DNA of 64,000 bases, from contig JAUCEP010000002.1 of the NCBI GenBank assembly GCA_030348875.1, positions 1,753,001-1,817,000 of the forward strand, written 5' to 3'. The DNA is from Ureibacillus composti (GTDB lineage Bacteria > Bacillota > Bacilli > Bacillales_A > Planococcaceae). A program made the translations under genes and the position numbers. Below, one piece after another: positions 35,651-45,231 of the stretch (position 1 is the first letter of the stretch; each line of letters begins with the position of its first letter). Below the pieces are notes generated by a model. The model was given only the letters and a program-made list of their open reading frames with translations. It was not told the DNA's origin and did not search any database.

Positions 35651-35856
35651 ATGGCAAAGATTATTAAGTATAAGTGTTTATATTAGAAAGATAGGGCGAT
35701 TCCTCTCTAAGAACGTATCAATTTTAATTTCGACTAAACTAAGTGTCGTAATTAACTCCAAAAATACAGGGATTTCCTTCAAATATGTCGAAAAGAATCC
35801 AAAAAATGTAGGGATTCTCCATTCCCAACCAACTTGCACATAAACTAAAACATTTC

Positions 35857-35870
35857 GTCAGATGTCTGAC
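35857..35870. promoter_or_regulatory. Palindrome upstream of deoB (possible operator)
   Basis: GTCAGA and TCTGAC are perfect complements separated by TG, about 55 bases before the deoB start. Its size and position fit an operator, possibly of a GntR- or DeoR-type regulator; no regulator gene is adjacent. Confidence 0.35.
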
Positions 35871-35923
35871 CTTTATTTTTTCCATTTTTTTATTTAAAAT
35901 AGTAGTGAATAGGAGGACGTAAT

Positions 35924-37108
35924 ATGAAACCGTTCAAAAAAATACATTTAGTAGTAATGGATTCTGTGGGAATTGGGGAAGCACCCGATGCACAAAAATT
36001 TGGCGATGAAGGCTCAGATACACTAGGCCATATCGCAGAAGAAATGAATGGCTTAAACATGCCAACAATGGAATCATTAGGACTATCTAATATTCGCGAA
36101 ATCAAAGGAATTGCAAAAGTTGAAAAGCCAAAAGCTTATTACGGAAAAATGCAAGAAGCATCTGTTGGAAAAGATACGATGACAGGGCATTGGGAAATCA
36201 TGGGTCTTAATATTGACAAACCGTTCAAAGTTTACCCTGAAGGCTTCCCTAAAAAACTCATGGATGAATTAGAAGAAAAAACAGGACGAAAAGTAATAGG
36301 TAACATCCCTGCAAGTGGAACTGCTATTATCGATGAACTTGGGCCAGAGCATATGGAAACAGGCGCTATTATTGTCTACACATCTGCTGACCCTGTACTT
36401 CAGATTGCGGCTCATGAGGAAATAGTGCCGCTTGATGAATTGTATAAAATCTGTGAGATTGCACGCGAACTTACATTAGATCCTGAATTTTTAGTTGGTC
36501 GTGTCATCGCGCGTCCATTTATCGGAACTCCAGGAAACTTTACAAGAACTTCCAATCGACATGACTATGCTTTAAAACCATTTGGTCGAACTACGATGAA
36601 TGAGCTTAAAGATGCTGGTCTTGCTTCAATCGCTATTGGAAAAATTTCTGACATTTTTAATGGTGAGGGTGTAACTGAAGCCATTCGTACGAAAAACAAT
36701 ACCGATGGAATGGATCGACTCGTTGAAGTTGTCCGTCGTGATTTTAAAGGGCTAAGCTTCTTAAACCTTGTAGATTTTGATGCAAACTTTGGTCACCGCC
36801 GAGACCCTCAAGGTTACGGAGAAGCGTTAGAAGAGTTTGACCGACGTTTACCAGAAGTGTTGGAAAGTTTAGAAGAAGATGATTTAATCATCATAACTGC
36901 AGACCACGGTAATGATCCGACTTTCCCTGGTACAGATCATACACGTGAATACGTACCATTAATTATTTACTCACCGCGTTACAAAAATGGTGGAGCGGAA
37001 TTACCATTATGCAATACCTTTGCTGACATCGCGGCAACAGTCGCTGAGAATTTCGGCGTAACACCACCACCATTTGGAACAAGTTTCTTATCACGTATTA
37101 CTGACTAA
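35924..37108 (+). CDS. deoB: Phosphopentomutase
   Basis: 394 residues, full length. Metal-binding and catalytic motifs are visible: [14 protein letters not shown] with the first Asp, [23 protein letters not shown] with the phosphorylated Thr, and the C-terminal [20 protein letters not shown]. It interconverts ribose or deoxyribose 1- and 5-phosphates so nucleoside sugars can enter central metabolism. ATG has AGGAGGAC upstream. The next gene is a pyrimidine nucleoside phosphorylase whose product is its substrate. In B. subtilis (drm) it follows xerD directly; here the repeat array and IS intervene. Confidence 0.97.
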   Translation: MKPFKKIHLVVMDSVGIGEAPDAQKFGDEGSDTLGHIAEEMNGLNMPTMESLGLSNIREIKGIAKVEKPKAYYGKMQEASVGKDTMTGHWEIMGLNIDKPFKVYPEGFPKKLMDELEEKTGRKVIGNIPASGTAIIDELGPEHMETGAIIVYTSADPVLQIAAHEEIVPLDELYKICEIARELTLDPEFLVGRVIARPFIGTPGNFTRTSNRHDYALKPFGRTTMNELKDAGLASIAIGKISDIFNGEGVTEAIRTKNNTDGMDRLVEVVRRDFKGLSFLNLVDFDANFGHRRDPQGYGEALEEFDRRLPEVLESLEEDDLIIITADHGNDPTFPGTDHTREYVPLIIYSPRYKNGGAELPLCNTFADIAATVAENFGVTPPPFGTSFLSRITD

Positions 37109-37233
37109 TTGCCATGGTTATTGTCATGACTGAGGCAACGTATTGATCTATCAAAAATAACATTTAGTGGGAGGTTAATTCTCACTAAATGGTTTCACTT
37201 GATCCAAAGTAAAGTAGATTAGGGGTGCTAAAT

Positions 37234-38538
37234 ATGCGAATGGTTGATGTTATTGAAAAGAAGCGTAACGGAGAAGAACTCACAACAGAAGAAATTAAAT
37301 TTTTTGTTAACGGTTACACAGAAGGGAAGATCCCTGACTATCAAGTAAGTTCTCTTATGATGGCAATTTATTTCCAAGATATGAATGATCGAGAACGTGC
37401 TGATTTGACTATGGCTATGGTGGAATCAGGTGACAAAATTGATTTATCAGGAATTGAAGGGGTTAAAGTGGATAAACACTCCACAGGCGGTGTAGGAGAT
37501 ACAACAACACTTTCACTTGCAGCGATGGTAGCTGCTGTTGGTGTCCCTGTAGCAAAAATGAGTGGCCGTGGATTAGGTCATACTGGAGGCACGATCGATA
37601 AATTAGAGTCAATCAGTGGTTTCCATGTTGAATTATCAAGTGAACAATTTACAAAACAAGTAAACGACATAAAGATGGCGGTCATCGGGCAAAGTGGAAA
37701 CTTAACACCAGCAGATAAAAAACTGTATGCTCTTCGCGACGTAACAGGTACAGTTCCAAGCATTCCACTCATTGCAAGTTCTATTATGTCTAAAAAAATT
37801 GCAGCGGGTGCAGATGCGATTGTTCTCGATGTAAAAACGGGCGAAGGCGCTTTTATGAAAACTCTCGAAGATTCGATTTCATTAGCAAAGGCAATGGTTC
37901 AAATCGGAAATCGTGTTGGTCGAAATACGATGGCCATCATCTCAGACATGAGTCAGCCTCTTGGTTATGCCATCGGAAATGCCCTTGAAGTGAAAGAAGC
38001 CATTGACACGTTAAAAGGGAATGGTCCTGAAGATTTACAAGAGCTTTGCTATACACTAGGCGCTCAAATGGTCGTATTAGGTGGAAAAGCAAAAACAATT
38101 GAGGAAGCACGTTCATTGCTTGTTGAAGTTGTTCAAAACGGTAAAGCTATTGAAGTGTTCAAAAAATTCATCGAGGCTCAAGGTGGAGACGCATCTGTTG
38201 TTGATAATCCTTCTTTATTACCTCAAGCAAAATTCCAAATTGAATTACTGGCGAAACAAGATGGATATGTCGCGAAAATGGAAGCAGATGAAATTGGAGT
38301 TGCCGCTATGTTATTAGGGGCTGGCCGTGCCACAAAAGAATCGGAAATCGATTTAGCTGTTGGGCTCATTCTTCATAAAAAAGTAGGGGATCAAGTAAAA
38401 CAAGGTGAATCACTTGCTACAATCTACTCAAATACCGAAGATGTGCAAAATGTATTGGATAAATTATATGCCCACATCGTTATTTCATCTGATAAAGTAG
38501 AAGCTCCAACTTTAATTAAAGAGATTGTCTTAGACTAA
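37234..38538 (+). CDS. pdp: Pyrimidine-nucleoside phosphorylase
   Basis: 434 residues from ATG 37234 (site AGGGGTG). [20 protein letters not shown] at the N-terminus, the phosphate-binding [13 protein letters not shown] (about 80-92), the substrate Lys/Ser region [18 protein letters not shown] and the C-terminal barrel-sandwich domain (about 345-434) identify the thymidine/pyrimidine phosphorylase family. It releases base and pentose 1-phosphate, passed on by deoB. In B. subtilis the gene after drm is a purine phosphorylase instead. A hairpin at about 37161-37191 in the deoB-pdp gap may tune coupling. Confidence 0.95.
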   Translation: MRMVDVIEKKRNGEELTTEEIKFFVNGYTEGKIPDYQVSSLMMAIYFQDMNDRERADLTMAMVESGDKIDLSGIEGVKVDKHSTGGVGDTTTLSLAAMVAAVGVPVAKMSGRGLGHTGGTIDKLESISGFHVELSSEQFTKQVNDIKMAVIGQSGNLTPADKKLYALRDVTGTVPSIPLIASSIMSKKIAAGADAIVLDVKTGEGAFMKTLEDSISLAKAMVQIGNRVGRNTMAIISDMSQPLGYAIGNALEVKEAIDTLKGNGPEDLQELCYTLGAQMVVLGGKAKTIEEARSLLVEVVQNGKAIEVFKKFIEAQGGDASVVDNPSLLPQAKFQIELLAKQDGYVAKMEADEIGVAAMLLGAGRATKESEIDLAVGLILHKKVGDQVKQGESLATIYSNTEDVQNVLDKLYAHIVISSDKVEAPTLIKEIVLD

Positions 38539-38569
38539 TTTGATTGATTCGCTTTTTGTTAATGATAGG

Positions 38570-38611
38570 AGGCTGTCCAGAGAGTTTAACTTTCTGAACG
38601 GCCTTTTTATA
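38570..38611 (+). terminator. pdp terminator
   Basis: AGGCTGTCCAGA pairs with TCTGAACGGCCT (one mismatch) around a short loop, then TTTTTATATTT. Confidence 0.82.
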
Positions 38612-38916
38612 TTTAATAAATATCTGTCAAACTTTATGCGATTGCGGAGGGCACCACTTACATTACTTGTCACAAAATTACTGTTCAAACAAGTCTATCT
38701 CTGTAGCAAGCGCTAATTTTTTGTAATTATTAATCTCAAAAAGTCAAATTACTTATTGATATATTTAATTTCAGGCGTATTATTTATATATAGTTCAATT
38801 TTTCTCTCCATTTACCGAAATATGTAATTGGGTAGTGCATTATTCACCCTAAAAATTACTCAATAATAATTTGTGTATGGAAAGAAAACAATAATAATAC
38901 AAAAGAAGGGATCGTA
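38612..38916. other. Intergenic region before SulP gene
   Basis: About 300 AT-rich bases; nothing recognisable beyond the expected promoter of the transporter gene. Confidence 0.4.
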
Positions 38917-40641
38917 TTGAGTAGATTTTGGGCAGGGCGTTTTGAAGGGTATTCATTTGATTATTTCAAAAAGGATTTATTATCGGGGACAATTGTAGGA
39001 ATTGTCGCCATTCCACTTGCAATGTCGTTTGCAATTGCGTCAGGAGTGAAACCGGAATACGGGATTTATACTGCGGTCATTGCCGGTATTTTAATCTCCT
39101 TATTAGGTGGATCTAAATATCAAATTGGGGGTCCTACGGGAGCATTTGTTCCAATTCTACTAGGGATTGTACTTACCTATGGATATGAAGATTTATTATT
39201 AGCCGGATTAATGGCTGGAGTTATGCTCGTTTTAATGGGTGTTTTTAAATTGGGCGCATTAATTAAATATATCCCAAGACCTGTAACGATCGGCTTTACA
39301 GCGGGAATTGCAGTGATTATTTTTACTGGGCAGATTGCGAATTTCCTTGGATTAAGAAATATTGAGCAGCATGAGCGGTTTTTCGATAACATGAAGGAAA
39401 TCGGGTCGCATTTAAATACATTGAACGTATTTAGTATTTTAATAGCTTTATTATGTTTAGCAATCATGTTGGTAACGCCAAAAGTATTACCAAAGGTTCC
39501 TGGCGCTTTAGTTGGGATCATAGTCACAACAAGTGTTGCAGCAATTTTCTTTAGTGGGGATGTGGCCACAATCGGTTCTACTTATGGAGCGATCCCTAAC
39601 ACATTGCCAGAGTTTGGTATTCCAGAAATAACGATTGACCGAATCACTATGTTAATTGGACCAGCATTTGTCATTGCTATGTTAGGTGGGATCGAGTCTC
39701 TATTATCAGCTGTTGTTGCGGATGGGATGACAAATAGCAAGCATAACAGTAATAGAGAATTAATTGGCCAAGGAGTTGCGAACATTGTTACGCCATTATT
39801 TGGAGGAATTCCTGCAACTGGAGCCATCGCACGTACTGCTACAAATATAAAATCCGGTGCAGTTTCACCAGTATCAGGGATGATTCATGGATTGTTTGTA
39901 TTATTAACTTTGCTAGTGTTTGCACCCCTTGCCGTTCATATTCCACTTGCTAGTTTAGCTCCTGTTTTAATGATGGTGGCTTGGAATATGAGTGAGCGTA
40001 AGCATTTTGCTCATATTCTAAAACTAAAATCGGGCGATTCACTTGTGCTGGTGATTACATTTTTACTAACAGTTTTCACAAGTTTAACGTTTGCCGTTCA
40101 AATCGGATTATTATTGGCTGTTGTGTTATTTGTTAAACGAATGAGCGAAAATCTAGTTGTCGCTAAGGTATTACCAGATCATGAAAGTAGTAACGGAAAA
40201 GTGTTGCCACATGTCGTCAATCCGAAGCACGATTGTCCACAAGTAAGTATCTATACAGTGGAAGGCCCGCTATTTTTCGGAGCAGCTCAAATGTTTGAAC
40301 AATCGATTCTATCAACGATTAACCACAAACCAAACGTATTAATTCTTCGGTTGGGTGAAGTACCGTTTATCGATACAACTGGAGAAGAATATTTCCGCAA
40401 CATTGTTCGAGATTTCAAAAGTCATGGTGGTAAGCTTTTTGTTACAGAGGTACAGCCTACCCTAAAATCTATACTAGATCAAAATGGCATGACTGCTAAA
40501 ATAGGAGAAGAGAATTTCATTGAGGGTACGGGCGATGCCATTGATCGGGCAATAGGGTGCATTAACCGAAATGCTTGTATCGGCTGTAAACACTTTGCTT
40601 TCCGTGAGTGTCATGAACTTTCAAATTCAAAAATCAGCTAA
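38917..40641 (+). CDS. SulP family anion transporter with STAS domain
   Basis: 574 residues: a membrane domain of about 10-14 helices (about 20-415) and a C-terminal STAS domain (about 440-550, GPLFFGAAQMFE...PFIDTTGEEYF). The SulP signature is KKDLLSGTIVGIVAIPLAMS and GLYTA-like 'EYGIYTAVIAGI'. Members carry sulfate, bicarbonate or other anions. The last 25 residues hold four Cys spaced C-x5-C-x2-C-x7-C, which is unusual for the family and could bind metal. TTG start with GAAGGGA upstream. Monocistronic with its own terminator. The substrate cannot be named. Confidence 0.9.
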   Translation: MSRFWAGRFEGYSFDYFKKDLLSGTIVGIVAIPLAMSFAIASGVKPEYGIYTAVIAGILISLLGGSKYQIGGPTGAFVPILLGIVLTYGYEDLLLAGLMAGVMLVLMGVFKLGALIKYIPRPVTIGFTAGIAVIIFTGQIANFLGLRNIEQHERFFDNMKEIGSHLNTLNVFSILIALLCLAIMLVTPKVLPKVPGALVGIIVTTSVAAIFFSGDVATIGSTYGAIPNTLPEFGIPEITIDRITMLIGPAFVIAMLGGIESLLSAVVADGMTNSKHNSNRELIGQGVANIVTPLFGGIPATGAIARTATNIKSGAVSPVSGMIHGLFVLLTLLVFAPLAVHIPLASLAPVLMMVAWNMSERKHFAHILKLKSGDSLVLVITFLLTVFTSLTFAVQIGLLLAVVLFVKRMSENLVVAKVLPDHESSNGKVLPHVVNPKHDCPQVSIYTVEGPLFFGAAQMFEQSILSTINHKPNVLILRLGEVPFIDTTGEEYFRNIVRDFKSHGGKLFVTEVQPTLKSILDQNGMTAKIGEENFIEGTGDAIDRAIGCINRNACIGCKHFAFRECHELSNSKIS

Positions 40642-40678
40642 TTCTACTAACTGAAAATTTTCATTATAATTGATTAAT

Positions 40679-40722
40679 AGAGGCTTCTCAGAAATGATTT
40701 CTGGGTGGTCTCTTTTTTTTAT
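40679..40722 (+). terminator. SulP gene terminator
   Basis: AGAGGC...CAGAAATGATTTCTG...GGTCTCT forms a nested hairpin followed by eight T. Confidence 0.75.
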
Positions 40723-40904
40723 CTACAAGCGTGGAGTGAGTGAATGGCGAGAAGGGGAGCTGAACAAATGAAAACAAGAGGATGCGCGGAAGAAGTGGGG
40801 AGCTAAACGGACGAAAGCTGGACGTAAATGAAGTATAGCCATCTCGTAAAATTCAAGGGACTACTAACAAAAACTATAAAACTTATGTTTTATACCAAGT
40901 GAAG

Positions 40905-41315
40905 TTTGATTTCTGTCAAAGTCGTACTAGTTTTAATCTTCATAGCCTCAATGAAGTTCAATTTCACCCCAAGCCCCATCAGTTTTAACCTTAATTGCCC
41001 GTATGAAGTTCATCTCACCCCAAGCCCCACTAGTTTTAGCCTTCATAGCCTCGATGAAGTTCAATTTCACCCCAAGCCCCACCAGTTTTAACCTTCATAG
41101 CCTCGATGAAGTTCAATTTCACCCCAAGCCCCATCAGTTTTAACCTTCATAGCTTGTATGAAGTTCAATTTCACCCCAAGCCCCATCAGTTTTAACCTTC
41201 ATAGCCTCGAAGAAGGTTAATTTCATCCGAAGTCCCACCTGTTTTGACCTTCATAGCCACGATGAAGCTCAATTTCATCCCAAGCCCGACAAATATTAAC
41301 CTTCATGAATACAAC
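40905..41315. repeat. 52-bp tandem repeat
   Basis: About eight direct copies with a 52-base period (landmark AGTTTT at 40929, 40981, 41032, 41084, 41136, 41188, 41240 and a decayed one at 41292). Each unit reads AGTTTTAACCTTCATAGCCT, then CGATGAAGTTCAATTTCACC, then CCAAGCCCCAYC. One copy lacks a base. The period is not a multiple of three, so no frame persists. The unit contains TTCAT...ATGAA, allowing a hairpin around GCCTCG. End copies are more diverged. Confidence 0.9.
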
Positions 41316-41664
41316 CAATTTACTTTAAAAAATGAACTTAATTCGATTAAGGAAAATAACCATCCTTTAATGACAATAAAGAACCAAACCAAACAAATTA
41401 TCTCCTCATGCATGCTACTAATCAGAAAAAATAGCTTGCTGGATATTTGTGTCGTAAAAGGGGTGAGAATTCTTTTTAGATGTCTCAGTTATTGATGTTT
41501 AAAATTCTTCCTTTTTTTCCATACTGAATTTGCAAATAAAATCTTTATTGCATAGGGCGATTATTTTGAATTATTCGCCTTCTTGCTCATTATAAGCGTT
41601 TAGCGTTGTCGTTGGTTCAATACTTCTTCAGAAGGAAAAAGTGCCATATTAAAAAAATTTATAG
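41316..41664. other. Intergenic region between tandem repeat and spoIIA
   Basis: About 350 bases without a convincing gene. Frames here start inside the repeat and lack ribosome sites. Confidence 0.4.
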
Positions 41665-41830
41665 CTCGAAAAAGTACAAGGATCGCTAACGCACTCGACG
41701 TAAGACATGAAGGCAATGCTCTAGCATATGTCGTATTCGCAGTAAGACTTAAACGAGCCGACTAAGCTTTTAAAGTTCGTGTCGCATTTTTGCCATCGCG
41801 AAGCTAATCAAGCTGCCTTCGATTTTTTGA
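41665..41830 (+). repeat. Interspersed intergenic repeat, diverged copy
   Basis: GTCGCATTTTTGCC, ATCGCGAAGCTAA and CTTCGATTTT align in order with GTCGCGTTTTAGCC, GTCGCGGAGCTAAACGGGCG and TCCGCTTTT of the copy at 58172. The 5' half is less conserved. Confidence 0.55.
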
Positions 41831-41942
41831 AAAAATGTCGTTTTTTCACTTCTTTAGGCGAATTGCTTCTACTATTGTCAATCAGAAGGGTTATGACAGA
41901 GTAAAGTGGAATAAGCGTAGTAAGAGGAGGCGAAACATCGAA

Positions 41943-42296
41943 ATGAATTACGAAATTAATATGCACACAAACGACATAGTAGTGATTAGGCTTTTCGGTG
42001 AATTAGATCATCATGAAGCTGAAAGAATTCGCACTGACATTTCTCGAACAATTTTACAAGGGAACTTACAAACGATTATTTGGAACCTAGAAAGATTAAA
42101 TTTCATGGATAGTTCTGGGATTGGTCTGATTTTAGGGCGCATGAGAGAGTTGACTGCAGTAAATGGCCAAACCATTATATTAAATCCGTCCAATACAATG
42201 AAAAAAATATTCCAGTTTTCAGGTCTTGGTAATTTTATGTTTGAGGGAACTGAAGAAGAAGCAATTTTGTCAGCAAGGGGGATTGTGAATGGATAA
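41943..42296 (+). CDS. spoIIAA: Anti-sigma F factor antagonist SpoIIAA
   Basis: 117 residues from ATG 41943; AGAGGAGG lies about 12 bases upstream. STAS-domain protein with the phosphorylation motif FMDSSGIGLILGR, Ser58 as in B. subtilis, and TVNGQTI-like 'AVNGQTIILNPS'. Dephosphorylated SpoIIAA frees sigma F from SpoIIAB in the forespore. It overlaps spoIIAB. The gene upstream in B. subtilis (dacF) is absent here. Probably transcribed by sigma H, though I could not define the promoter. Confidence 0.95.
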   Translation: MNYEINMHTNDIVVIRLFGELDHHEAERIRTDISRTILQGNLQTIIWNLERLNFMDSSGIGLILGRMRELTAVNGQTIILNPSNTMKKIFQFSGLGNFMFEGTEEEAILSARGIVNG

Positions 42297-42732
42297 CGAA
42301 ATGACTCTTTCGTTTTTAGCAATTAGTGAAAATGAAAGTTTAGCGCGAATGGCAGTAACAAGTTTTGTGGCACAGCTAGATCCAACAATTGATGAACTTT
42401 CTGAGTTCAAAACAATCGTTTCTGAAGCAGTCTCAAATGCAATTATTCATGGATATGACGAAGATGGAAAAGGAGTCGTAACGATTCACGCTGTTCGTGA
42501 AGGCGATGTCATTTCTGTAGCTGTTAAAGATCAGGGCAAAGGGATCTTTGACGTACAAAAAGCTAGAGAACCCCTATTTACTTCGAAAGCTGAAATGGAA
42601 CGCTCAGGTATGGGCTTTACAATTATGGAAAGCTTTGCGGATGACCTTCAAGTCGAATCTGAGCCAAACATTGGAACCATTGTTACTTTTTCGAAAAAAT
42701 TTTATTCGGTAAGAATGCCACAGATTTCATAA
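42289..42732 (+). CDS. spoIIAB: Anti-sigma F factor / kinase SpoIIAB
   Basis: 147 residues. GHKL ATPase motifs: N box SEAVSNAIIHGYD, G1 VKDQGKGI and G2 RSGMGFTIMESF. It holds sigma F and phosphorylates SpoIIAA. ATG overlaps the spoIIAA stop region by eight bases, with AAGGGGG properly spaced. A gap of about 165 bases separates it from sigF, longer than in B. subtilis where the genes abut. Confidence 0.96.
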   Translation: MDNEMTLSFLAISENESLARMAVTSFVAQLDPTIDELSEFKTIVSEAVSNAIIHGYDEDGKGVVTIHAVREGDVISVAVKDQGKGIFDVQKAREPLFTSKAEMERSGMGFTIMESFADDLQVESEPNIGTIVTFSKKFYSVRMPQIS

Positions 42733-42899
42733 ATGAAGGTTAGTACTTTTTAACAGTGCTATGTATATCTTCTTCAAAATTGGAAAACATTAAGCAGTGG
42801 TTGTGCTTATATGAACATCAGGTAAATACGGTTACTTAGCATACTTTGTTTAAAATCTGGGCGCAGATACGTTTTCACGTATTTGATAGAGTAAGGGGG

Positions 42900-43688
42900 A
42901 TGAGGACAATCGAACAGCCGTCCAATGTTTTGTTGACACAGGAGGAGATGCGCGAGCTGATCGCAAAGGCTCAAGCAGGTGATGTTGAAGCAAGGAAACA
43001 AATGATTGAGGGCAATACGCGTCTCGTTTGGTCGATTGTTCAACGTTTTGCTTCACGAGGAGTCGAGCTCGAAGATTTATTTCAAATTGGATGTATCGGT
43101 TTAATGAAATCAGTTGATAAATTTGATTTATCGTATGATGTGAAATTTTCGACGTATGCTGTGCCTATGATTATTGGGGAAATCCAACGATTCTTACGAG
43201 ATGATGGGATGGTGAAAGTGAGCCGTTCCATCCGTGAGTTGAATTATAAAATCCGTCAAGCAACCGACGAATTTATGAAGACCAATGAAAAGCCTCCTTC
43301 TATATCTGAATTAGCAGATATTCTAGGCGTTTCAAAGGATGAAGTGCTTGTTGCAACAGATGCCATGCGTGACCCGGCATCCTTGCACGAACAACTCTTT
43401 GAAAGTGAAGGCGATTCCATTACATTAATGGATCAAATGAAAGATGAAAAATCAGAACTACCATTTCAGTACATTCCATTGAAAGAAGTGCTGACAAAAC
43501 TGGATAAGCGAGAACAATCCATTATCTATTTGCGGTACTACCTAGATTTAACTCAAACCGATATTGCAGAAAGACTCGGCATCTCTCAAGTTCAGGTATC
43601 ACGGCTTGAGAAAAAAATACTAGCGCAATTAAAGCAATGGATGGATACTAATGCATCAAGAACGACAAAAAAGACGGTGAATAAATGA
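42900..43688 (+). CDS. sigF: Forespore sigma factor SigF
   Basis: 262 residues from ATG 42900, chosen because it aligns with the B. subtilis SigF start; the site AAGGGGG is very close to it. Region 2 contains RLVWSIVQRFASRGVELEDLFQIGCIGLM-type core sequence, region 3 is about 120-190 and region 4 has the helix-turn-helix YLDLTQTDIAERLGISQVQV. First compartment-specific sigma factor of the forespore. Overlaps spoVAF by four bases (ATGA). Confidence 0.96.
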   Translation: MRTIEQPSNVLLTQEEMRELIAKAQAGDVEARKQMIEGNTRLVWSIVQRFASRGVELEDLFQIGCIGLMKSVDKFDLSYDVKFSTYAVPMIIGEIQRFLRDDGMVKVSRSIRELNYKIRQATDEFMKTNEKPPSISELADILGVSKDEVLVATDAMRDPASLHEQLFESEGDSITLMDQMKDEKSELPFQYIPLKEVLTKLDKREQSIIYLRYYLDLTQTDIAERLGISQVQVSRLEKKILAQLKQWMDTNASRTTKKTVNK

Positions 43689-45133
43689 CGAACAGAATTT
43701 TTGCATCTATAGACGAAGCAAAAGATTATTTTTACAGTAATTTTGGAAAAGATGTATCGTATGATGTTCTAATTAAAGAAATTTACGTTAGAAAGCTACC
43801 TGTATTATGTGTATATATAAGTGGGTTAATTGATGCAAATACATTAACGATCCAATTAACCCCACTTTTACATGAAGATGATGCTGAAATTGATATCGAA
43901 AATGAAGATGAATATTTTGATGCGAAGTTCAATTTCTACGGAAAATCAGAGCCTAAAGACAAAGAAGAATTTATGCTGGGTGTTTTAAGTGGAACGGTAG
44001 GGTTCATCACACTAAATGGCTTTGGATACTTAATGGAGTTACGAAACTATCCTGGTCGCCAGCCAATGGAACCAGATAATGAGAAAGTTATTCGTGGTTC
44101 ACGAGATGGTTTTGCAGAAAATATCATCCTCAATACTGCGTTAATTCGACGTCGTATACGAAGTCCACAATTGCGTTGCGAACTTCATAAAATAACAGAT
44201 ATAGGTCATACAGATGTTTCTATTGTCTATATGAATGATCTTGTCAATGAGAAACATTTAAAATGGCTAAAGAAGCGTCTGGATGAAATAAAACATGATG
44301 GTTTGACCATGTCGGATAAGTCTCTGGAGGAATGGCTTTTTAAACAAAAATTCCATCCTCTTCCTTTTGTTCGATATTCAGAAAGACCGGATATTGTGTC
44401 GGCGCATTTATTAGAAGGACATATTGCCGTGATAGTGGATACGTCACCGTCCGTCATTATCATACCTGTTACTTTGTTTCATTTAATGCAACACGCAGAA
44501 GAATATCGCCAAGCGCCACTAGTTGGTACGATGATCCGCTTCTTGCGTTATTTTGCAACAGTCATGAGTTTGGTATTATTACCACTTTGGTATTTACTAG
44601 CCACCAATGAGCAATATCTTCCCAAAGGACTAGATTTTATTGGTGTGAAAGAAGAGTCCTCTATACCTCTATTTGTGCAAATAATCATTGCGGATTTTGG
44701 ACTAGACTATCTACGAATTGCTGCAATCCATACACCAACCCCACTTTCTACTGCTATGGGGTTAGTAGCCGGTATTATTATCGGACAAATCGCAATTGAT
44801 GTTGGGTTATTCTCCCCTGAAATCATTTTGTATACTGCTGTTGCGGCAATCTTCACTTTCTCTATTCCAACATTTGAATTAGGCGTTGCCATTAAGTTCT
44901 TTAGATTGTTTATACTTTTTGCTACCGTTGCATTTAATATTAGTGGATTCTTCATTTCAGTATTTATTATTTTCTCTTATTTATTAACAATTCGACCGAT
45001 GAATGTTCCGTATTTGTGGCCATTTATTCCTTTCTTCCCGAAAGCGTTTGCCCGAGTCATGATTCGATTCCCAATGGCGGATGATGCATTACGGCCCTAT
45101 ATTGTTGGTGCAAAAAAGAGAAAACGTGCATAG
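43685..45133 (+). CDS. spoVAF: Spore germination-type protein SpoVAF
   Basis: 482 residues of the GerA-A subunit family. The large N-terminal soluble part (about 1-290) contains GSRDGFAENIILNTALIRRR and RLDEIKHDG, and there are five membrane segments from about 290 to 440 (PVTLFHLMQ...LAIEVGLF-like 'IAIDVGLF'). It resembles SpoVAF, encoded last in the B. subtilis spoVA operon. Here it directly follows sigF; spoVAA to spoVAE are missing in between. Coupling to sigF implies forespore expression. A generic gerA-type A protein is an alternative, but the length and locus favour SpoVAF. Confidence 0.88.
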   Translation: MTNRIFASIDEAKDYFYSNFGKDVSYDVLIKEIYVRKLPVLCVYISGLIDANTLTIQLTPLLHEDDAEIDIENEDEYFDAKFNFYGKSEPKDKEEFMLGVLSGTVGFITLNGFGYLMELRNYPGRQPMEPDNEKVIRGSRDGFAENIILNTALIRRRIRSPQLRCELHKITDIGHTDVSIVYMNDLVNEKHLKWLKKRLDEIKHDGLTMSDKSLEEWLFKQKFHPLPFVRYSERPDIVSAHLLEGHIAVIVDTSPSVIIIPVTLFHLMQHAEEYRQAPLVGTMIRFLRYFATVMSLVLLPLWYLLATNEQYLPKGLDFIGVKEESSIPLFVQIIIADFGLDYLRIAAIHTPTPLSTAMGLVAGIIIGQIAIDVGLFSPEIILYTAVAAIFTFSIPTFELGVAIKFFRLFILFATVAFNISGFFISVFIIFSYLLTIRPMNVPYLWPFIPFFPKAFARVMIRFPMADDALRPYIVGAKKRKRA

Positions 45134-45231
45134 TAGACCGTTGCGAAACCATTTTTCATATGATAAAGTTCAACATAAGAACTATTAGCAGATATGAAAA
45201 GTGAATACTTATGCAATGGAGGGGAATGTAA

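Noticed and set aside
35071-35686. Long frames on both strands through the right array (about 190 residues)
   Set aside because: Same reason; translated repeats resemble no protein and the frame begins in IS or repeat sequence.
40905-41315. CRISPR array or coding repeat at the 52-bp repeat
   Set aside because: No unique spacers between copies, and a 52-base period shifts the frame in each copy.
41835-41942. Extended N-terminus for SpoIIAA
   Set aside because: It runs into the diverged repeat and SpoIIAA proteins start near MNYEI.
45134-45231. Lysine riboswitch before lysA
   Set aside because: The gap is only 98 bases and shows none of the conserved L-box segments.
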